Assembly (NCBI GenBank): GCA_025455285.1 | Contig: JALOMU010000049.1 | Coordinates: forward strand, 1-10,121 | Length of the DNA stretch: 10,121 nucleotides | Reading direction: 5' to 3' | Source: Flavihumibacter sp. | GTDB lineage: Bacteria > Bacteroidota > Bacteroidia > Chitinophagales > Chitinophagaceae | Part shown: positions 6,268-10,121 of the stretch, in pieces | How positions within the stretch are numbered: position 1 is the stretch's first letter | Layout of the letters: every line of letters begins with the position of its first letter | Position numbers and translations under genes: made by a program | Notes under the pieces: model-generated | Database searches by the model: none | What the model was told of the DNA's origin: nothing | What the model saw: the letters and a program-made list of their open reading frames with translations, nothing else

Positions 6268-7087
6268 TCACAACTTTATTTTCCCGGTAAATTTTCCGAT
6301 GCCCCAGCTCTTTGGTGATCATAAATTCAATATTGGCCGGCGCTTTTTTGATAATTGGTTTTACATCTTTGAGGGGAGTTACATCATCGTCTTCATCATG
6401 GATCCATAAGATAGAGGCATGAATGTGCTGCAGTGCCCGGGGTATTGAATAATAGGCAGATGCAACACCACCTCTTTCCAGCACAATCTCTTCAAATGAC
6501 TCCTGTACTTTTTCATCCAATTGCAACATTTTGTACAGGCTTTTGATGGCTGTTGTTGTTTCTGTAGCAGGAGCAATCAAGGCAACCCGAACCTGGTCGT
6601 CGTGTGACACCTGTTCCAGAAAATGCATTGTAGCAAGTCCACCAAAAGAATGCGCCATAAAGCTATGAATGGGACCAAATTCCTGGTAGATCGTAGCAAT
6701 GGTTTTAACGTACAGCGGCAATGTGATTTGTGTTCCTTCCGAAGCACCATGTGCAGGGGCATCTGCGGCAATCACTTCGTATCCCTTTTTAACAAGCGGA
6801 CCAATATACCGATCAAAATTCCAGGAGGAAGATTCAAATCCGTGCAGAATCATCGCTTTTCGAATGCCACCTTTATTCCACCTATAGACAGCCACCCGCT
6901 TGCCTTCGACCTGAACAAATAACCTGTCTGCCTTTTGAAAAACGGATGCTTCTTTCTTTTTTGAGCGCCGAAATGGTGTGGCAAAAATCTCAAAAGCCAT
7001 TTCCGCAGCCTTGCGTTTGGAGAACACGGCTGTAAAATTCAATTTAGCCCGCAGGTAATTCAGGGCCAGCTTTTGTGCTAATTTCAT
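6245..7087 (-). CDS. Alpha/beta hydrolase
   Basis: This is a full-length alpha/beta-hydrolase-fold protein of 280 residues, probably cytoplasmic, as there is no signal peptide. The oxyanion segment is LHGFESSSWNF (81-91). The nucleophile elbow AHSFGG places Ser147 as nucleophile, with Ala in place of the first Gly of GxSxG. Asp234 in HDEDDDVTP (230-238) aligns with the acid of the common HGxxDxxVP pattern, and His263 in ELGHRKIYR is the catalytic base. The first 45 residues are basic and helical-looking (AQKLALNYLRAK, KRKAAEMAF) and precede the fold, as in many Bacteroidota homologues. The substrate is unknown; esterase or lysophospholipase-like activity is possible. It diverges from the DUF2520 gene with 16 bases between starts and overlaps pcm by four bases at the 3' end. 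Confidence 0.9.
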   Translation of the reverse strand: MKLAQKLALNYLRAKLNFTAVFSKRKAAEMAFEIFATPFRRSKKKEASVFQKADRLFVQVEGKRVAVYRWNKGGIRKAMILHGFESSSWNFDRYIGPLVKKGYEVIAADAPAHGASEGTQITLPLYVKTIATIYQEFGPIHSFMAHSFGGLATMHFLEQVSHDDQVRVALIAPATETTTAIKSLYKMLQLDEKVQESFEEIVLERGGVASAYYSIPRALQHIHASILWIHDEDDDVTPLKDVKPIIKKAPANIEFMITKELGHRKIYRENKVVKKVVEFL

Positions 7088-7091
7088 GCTG

Positions 7092-7099
7092 TAAAGTTA
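7092..7099 (-). promoter_or_regulatory. Candidate -7 element for the alpha/beta hydrolase gene (TAACTTTA)
   Basis: On the minus strand TAACTTTA, in the wider context CGTAACTTTAC, fits TAnnTTTG at five of six fixed positions. It ends four bases before the hydrolase ATG, so transcription would begin at or next to the start codon, giving a leaderless or nearly leaderless mRNA. Its complement TAAAGTTA is a poorer match for the divergent DUF2520 gene. There is no clear -33 TTG. Confidence 0.3.
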
Positions 7100-7103
7100 C
7101 GAT

Positions 7104-7913
7104 ATGAAAATTGTTTTGATCGGAGCAGGAAATGTGGCCGGGTCATTAGGCAGAATCTTCGTTCAGCGGGGTCACCAGATTCTGCAGGTCATGAACCGAA
7201 CAATGGAAAATGGGGAAAGATTGGCCATGGAACTTGGTGCAGCCTTCACGCCTGAATTTTCTTCCATTACACCTGATGCTGATCTTTACATTGTAGCCCT
7301 GGCAGATCGTGCCTTGCCGGAACTTATGTTGAAATGGCAACTACATAACCGGTTGGTGGTGCATACAGCAGGTACTGTACCAATGGCTGTATTGCATGGA
7401 GTATCCAACCGTTGTGGAGTGTTGTATCCCTTACAAAGTTTAAAAGGAACTCTACCAGCAAGCGGTTCTGTGCCTTTTCTGATACAGGCAGCCCATGCAG
7501 ATGACCTGGTTCAATTAGAAAAATTCGTACACTCCATTGGAAGTTCCTGCCAGTCAGTCAGCGATCAGCAGCGTTTACGCATGCATGTTAGCGCGGTTTG
7601 GGTGAATAATTTCCCTAACCTGATGTTTAGCATCGCCTATCGCTTGTGCCAGGAACACCAGCTTTCCTTCGAATTGCTTTTACCATTGATAAAAGAAACT
7701 GTTATGCGGCTGGAACCAGCCAATGAACCTGGAAAAGACCCCTTCAACTGGCAAACCGGTCCTGCCATGCGGGAAGATCACCCTACCATTCGCAAGCACC
7801 TGGAGCTAATGAGTCCGCACCCCGACTGGAAAGATCTGTATGAGCACCTCACGGAAGAAATCATCTCCTACAAATCACAGGTATTGGACGCAGTTACTCA
7901 AAAGGCTGAATGA
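7104..7913 (+). CDS. Rossmann-like and DUF2520 domain-containing protein (putative NADP-dependent oxidoreductase)
   Basis: A two-domain protein of 269 residues. The N-terminal Rossmann fold has the dinucleotide motif IGAGNVAGSLG (6-16) and resembles F420-oxidoreductase/pyrroline-carboxylate reductase-type NAD(P) domains. HTAGT (87-91) and LYPLQSL (107-113) follow. The C-terminal helical DUF2520 domain carries HVSAVWVNNFPNLM (161-174) and the signature QTGPAMREDHPTI (217-229). The architecture suggests a dehydrogenase of the 6-phosphogluconate or ketopantoate reductase type, but I know of no established substrate. In many Bacteroidota this gene is followed directly by the KdsC-like phosphatase and a UbiA prenyltransferase. 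Here those two lie about 1.1 kb downstream, beyond an opposite-strand gene whose 3' end overlaps this one by 20 bases. Start ATG 7104 places the GAGN loop at residue 7, as expected. Confidence 0.9.
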   Translation: MKIVLIGAGNVAGSLGRIFVQRGHQILQVMNRTMENGERLAMELGAAFTPEFSSITPDADLYIVALADRALPELMLKWQLHNRLVVHTAGTVPMAVLHGVSNRCGVLYPLQSLKGTLPASGSVPFLIQAAHADDLVQLEKFVHSIGSSCQSVSDQQRLRMHVSAVWVNNFPNLMFSIAYRLCQEHQLSFELLLPLIKETVMRLEPANEPGKDPFNWQTGPAMREDHPTIRKHLELMSPHPDWKDLYEHLTEEIISYKSQVLDAVTQKAE

Positions 7914-8910
7914 TATCGGTACGTACTTCATACATGGATTTTTTTGTGGTTGGATCATCCATATACACATCATAGGGAGCTCCTTTGGCCTTTTTATTAT
8001 TGGCTTTCAGCCAATCCTGGATTTTGGCATAGGCCAGATTTGTTTCTTCATAAGGACCGTAAAAATGCACCACAACGGCATTTTCAGCAGGAACAGTTTT
8101 GTATTTGATCCGGCCAGGAGTAGTGCCAGGAGTCTTATCTACGGGGATCGCTGCCTCCATGACATAAGGTGCTGAGCCGGAATAATACCAGGCTAATGGA
8201 GCGCCAGTAAAGGTCAGCTGCTCTTTATTAATTAATTCGCCAATTTCTCCATAGGCTTTTTGCAGAACAGGACCGATATCCGACAGTACAGCAGCGGTGT
8301 CGAGAATGGTTAATACCTGGAGGGGAGCCGTTTTAATTGTTTCGACCATCATTTTTGGTTCAGGTAAACGTAGTTCACCTGTCTCAATTTTTTGCTTTAG
8401 TTGGGCAAGTCCCTTCTCAAAATCAGGTGCTATCATGGATTCTGCAACTAATCCAAACCATCGACTAATGGGATTATGACCAAAATGCGCATGCATGGTC
8501 CAGGTAGTTTTGGTCTCATTTCCATCCGGTTCCAGTTTCCATTCCGCTTTGTTGATTTCATCCGAACCGCCAAAAACAAGATCGGTTGTAACTGACTGAT
8601 TTGGTACCACAGCTGAAATTTCCAGTTTGCCTTCCCCAACTTTCCAATTTTCACTTGACCAGGAATACCAGGCTCCTTTTCCTTTGGTAAGGGGGCCAAA
8701 TGTCTTTTTCATGTTGGAATCAATTTGGTTCCATGGCATCCAGGCATCGTAAGTAGTAAGATCGGTTAGAACTCCATAAACAGTTGAAGCCGGTGCTTTG
8801 ATACTGGTAGATCTTGAGACAGTAACGGATCCGGGCAGGAAAGCGCCAATCAACAACAACAGACCTATGATTGCCGCAATCCAGATCAAAATGCGGATTC
8901 CCCTTTTCAT
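7894..8910 (-). CDS. Membrane-anchored SRPBCC / GyrI-like domain protein
   Basis: This 338-residue protein has one N-terminal hydrophobic helix (about 6-26, preceded by Lys2, Arg3 and Arg6) that probably anchors it in the inner membrane or serves as an uncleaved signal. Residues about 30-175 form an SRPBCC (START/Bet v1-like) domain, recognised by VSRSTSIKAPASTVYGVLTD and the DAWMPW turn (55-60). This fold makes a deep hydrophobic ligand pocket. Residues about 187-338 look like a GyrI-like/AraC effector-binding domain, with HFYGPYEETNLAY (282-294) and the conserved Glu328 near the end (YEVRTDI). Both halves are small-molecule-binding folds, so a ligand sensor or carrier is a reasonable guess. 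No DNA-binding domain is present, so it is not itself a transcription factor. It overlaps the DUF2520 gene tail to tail by 20 bases and interrupts a cluster that is usually contiguous. Confidence 0.85.
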   Translation of the reverse strand: MKRGIRILIWIAAIIGLLLLIGAFLPGSVTVSRSTSIKAPASTVYGVLTDLTTYDAWMPWNQIDSNMKKTFGPLTKGKGAWYSWSSENWKVGEGKLEISAVVPNQSVTTDLVFGGSDEINKAEWKLEPDGNETKTTWTMHAHFGHNPISRWFGLVAESMIAPDFEKGLAQLKQKIETGELRLPEPKMMVETIKTAPLQVLTILDTAAVLSDIGPVLQKAYGEIGELINKEQLTFTGAPLAWYYSGSAPYVMEAAIPVDKTPGTTPGRIKYKTVPAENAVVVHFYGPYEETNLAYAKIQDWLKANNKKAKGAPYDVYMDDPTTKKSMYEVRTDIIQPFE

Positions 8911-8947
8911 ATGTTGGTTTTAGGACTATTAAAGTAGTGAAAATCCT

Positions 8948-8958
8948 GTTAGTCTAAC
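8948..8958. repeat. 11-bp palindrome in the divergent intergenic region
   Basis: GTTAG-T-CTAAC is a perfect inverted repeat (5-bp arms, 1-base centre) between the divergent SRPBCC/GyrI gene and the KdsC-like gene. It lies immediately upstream of the -7 box of the latter, at the place of its -33 element. It could be an operator, but no regulator is encoded nearby and a repeat this short can arise by chance. Confidence 0.25.
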
Positions 8959-8968
8959 CACCATTTGC

Positions 8969-8976
8969 TAGTTTTG
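8969..8976 (+). promoter_or_regulatory. Bacteroidota -7 promoter element for the KdsC-like/UbiA genes (TAGTTTTG)
   Basis: TAGTTTTG, followed by C, is an exact match to the Bacteroidota -7 consensus TAnnTTTG. It is the best match I found in the intergenic regions. It lies 46 bases before the ATG at 9023, giving a leader of about 40 bases. The -33 element is weak (CTG or TGTT near 8946-8950) and overlaps the 11-bp palindrome. Confidence 0.5.
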
Positions 8977-9022
8977 CTCGCCACCCTCAACTAAATTAAT
9001 TGTCCGCTGAAATAAACTTATC

Positions 9023-9544
9023 ATGAACCTGCTGGATCAGTTTCGCAAGATCACCACTATAGTGCTGGATGTAGACGGCGTATTAACCGATGGAACTCTA
9101 TGGCTGATGGAAGACGGACAAATGGTACGTCGCATGAACATCAAGGACGGTTATGCAATGCAACTGGCTGTAAAGAAGGGGTATCGGGTAGTAATCATTT
9201 CCGGCGGACAGTCGGAAGCCGTACGGGAGCGATTGCAAAAGCTCGGTATTCAGGAGGTTTACCTTAAAGTGGAAAACAAAGCCGCTTTATTGGAAGAGTA
9301 TAGAAACAAGCAGCAGTTACAATGGGAAGAAATACTCTTTATGGGCGATGATATTCCGGATTTTTCAGTTATGCAGCTGGTTGGATTACCTTGTGCCCCG
9401 GCAGATGCAGCTCCGGAAATCTTACAGGTTGCCGCTTATATCAGTCAGCAAAAGGGAGGGGAGGGCTGTGTAAGGGATGTATTGGAAAAAATTATGAAAT
9501 TAAGAGGTGACTGGCAAATCGATACTACCGTATCAAGCAAATAA
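9023..9544 (+). CDS. KdsC-like HAD-family phosphatase (3-deoxy-D-manno-octulosonate 8-phosphate phosphatase family)
   Basis: This is a capless HAD phosphatase of 173 residues, the size of KdsC (about 170-190), which acts as a tetramer in the cytoplasm. Motif I is DVDGVLTDG (16-24) with Asp16 as nucleophile and Asp18 as acid/base. Motif II is Ser60 in ISGGQS, and Lys82 or Lys86 could serve as the motif III lysine. Motif IV is MGDDIPD (107-113). The glycine-rich C-terminal GGEGCVRDV (145-153) closely follows the KdsC pattern GGxGxxRE, whose tail reaches into a neighbouring active site. KdsC removes phosphate from KDO-8-phosphate in lipopolysaccharide synthesis. No other kds gene is visible, and the next gene is a UbiA prenyltransferase, so the true substrate is open. 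The start at ATG 9023 fits the usual short N-terminus before motif I. Confidence 0.9.
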   Translation: MNLLDQFRKITTIVLDVDGVLTDGTLWLMEDGQMVRRMNIKDGYAMQLAVKKGYRVVIISGGQSEAVRERLQKLGIQEVYLKVENKAALLEEYRNKQQLQWEEILFMGDDIPDFSVMQLVGLPCAPADAAPEILQVAAYISQQKGGEGCVRDVLEKIMKLRGDWQIDTTVSSK

Positions 9545-9568
9545 AATTGAAAAACTGAAAGCGTAAAC

Positions 9569-10121
9569 TTGAAAACAATCGCTGCATTTCTCCGACTGGT
9601 TCGCTGGCCTAACCTGGTGTTTATTGTAGTAACACAGCTGTTATTTTACTACTGTGTCCTACAGCCAACCATCGGAATAAACCTAAAGCTGAGCCTGCCG
9701 ATTTTTGGTATGCTCGGGCTCTCATCGGTGTTGATAGCAGCAGCTGGTTATATCATCAATGATTATTTCGATTTGAACATTGACCAGGTGAACAAACCGG
9801 ACGCAATTGTTGTGCAGCGTTTTATTAGCAGACGCTGGGCAATCTTCTGGCATTTTATTTTTTCCAGTATAGGTATCGTACTAGCTTTTTATGTTTCCTG
9901 GGAACTGCGTAATCCGATCATTGGTTTTGCAAATTTCGGTTGTGTGATCCTGTTATGGTTGTACAGTACCACGTTTAAGAAACAATTGCTCATTGGTAAT
10001 GTCCTGATATCCTTATTAACTGCCTGGGTGATCCTTGTTTTGTATTTTGCCGAAATGCGTATCAGCCGGTTTGATGATCCGGATTATATCCTGGCTTTCA
10101 AGAATGTATTCAAATACGCGG
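9569..10121 (+). CDS. UbiA-family prenyltransferase, geranylgeranylglycerol-phosphate geranylgeranyltransferase-like (partial, cut by right edge)
   Basis: An open frame of 184 codons starts at TTG 9569 and runs off the window. It is the only sensible start: TGA at 9548-9550 closes the frame upstream, no ATG or GTG lies between, and the first in-frame ATG comes after the first helix. The protein is a polytopic membrane enzyme with hydrophobic stretches near residues 17-30, 44-62, 92-110, 117-132 and 142-161. The first Asp-rich motif NDYFDLNID (64-72) binds the Mg-diphosphate of the prenyl donor. It is followed by NKPDAIVVQRFISRR and by YSTTFKKQLLIGN (132-144), both typical of the subgroup related to archaeal digeranylgeranylglyceryl phosphate synthase. 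The second Asp-rich motif would lie beyond the edge. It starts 24 bases after the phosphatase stop, so the two likely share a transcript. Other UbiA substrates (quinone, haem) are less likely but not excluded. Confidence 0.85.
   Translation, partial: MKTIAAFLRLVRWPNLVFIVVTQLLFYYCVLQPTIGINLKLSLPIFGMLGLSSVLIAAAGYIINDYFDLNIDQVNKPDAIVVQRFISRRWAIFWHFIFSSIGIVLAFYVSWELRNPIIGFANFGCVILLWLYSTTFKKQLLIGNVLISLLTAWVILVLYFAEMRISRFDDPDYILAFKNVFKYA

Noticed and set aside
7919..7926. GTACGTAC perfect 8-bp palindrome near the DUF2520/SRPBCC convergent end
   Set aside because: It has no loop and no T-tract and lies inside coding sequence, so it cannot serve as a standard terminator and is probably chance.
7840..8175. 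111-codon plus-strand open frame spanning the DUF2520/SRPBCC junction
   Set aside because: It starts in another frame inside the DUF2520 gene and continues antisense to the GyrI-like domain; its hydrophobic look comes from reading that strand.
1..10121. CRISPR arrays, tRNA or rRNA genes, insertion sequences, toxin-antitoxin or defence loci
   Set aside because: I saw no regularly spaced repeats, no transposase or recombinase frames, no cloverleaf-like sequence and no known defence domains. Nearly all of the DNA is occupied by ordinary genes.

Overview
The window looks like ordinary chromosomal DNA from a Bacteroidota member, most likely family Chitinophagaceae or a close relative. The reasons are moderate GC, very short leaders without Shine-Dalgarno sequences, several promoter candidates of the Bacteroidota TAnnTTTG type, and a set of genes with typical Bacteroidota forms. 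These include a membrane-anchored heterodisulfide-reductase-like Fe-S protein, a DUF2520 Rossmann protein, a KdsC-like HAD phosphatase followed by a UbiA prenyltransferase of the geranylgeranylglycerol-phosphate type, and a DUF2279 protein. The lineage is inferred from protein character only. There are no rRNA or tRNA genes, mobile elements or CRISPR arrays, and no gene-free stretch longer than about 115 bases.

Layout. Positions 1-2190 lie on the minus strand. They hold an Fe-S membrane oxidoreductase, a probable terminator, an SDR dehydrogenase and, one base after its stop codon, the first 12 codons of an SGNH/GDSL hydrolase that runs off the left edge. At 2258 a PyrR-type phosphoribosyltransferase runs right and meets, tail to tail, an exported DUF2279 protein (2692-3726, minus). 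From about 3820 a phosphoglucomutase/phosphomannomutase and a protein-L-isoaspartate methyltransferase run right. The methyltransferase overlaps the end of a minus-strand alpha/beta hydrolase by four bases within a hairpin. That hydrolase and the DUF2520 gene diverge with only 16 bases between their start codons. The DUF2520 gene overlaps tail to tail with a membrane-anchored SRPBCC/GyrI-like protein (minus). A clear TAnnTTTG promoter then drives a KdsC-like phosphatase and a TTG-started UbiA prenyltransferase cut by the right edge.

How the genes fit together. Most are housekeeping or stand-alone functions: carbohydrate phosphate isomerisation, protein repair, nucleotide salvage or regulation, and redox. 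The one conserved cluster I recognise is DUF2520 - HAD phosphatase - prenyltransferase, which in many Bacteroidota runs as consecutive genes, often with a Maf-type pyrophosphatase next. Here an opposite-strand SRPBCC/GyrI gene splits it. I found no convincing undescribed system. The points worth a second look are that split cluster, the archaeal-type prenyltransferase, the N-terminally short phosphoribosyltransferase, the Fe-S protein without an adjacent CCG partner, and hairpins placed on convergent stop codons.
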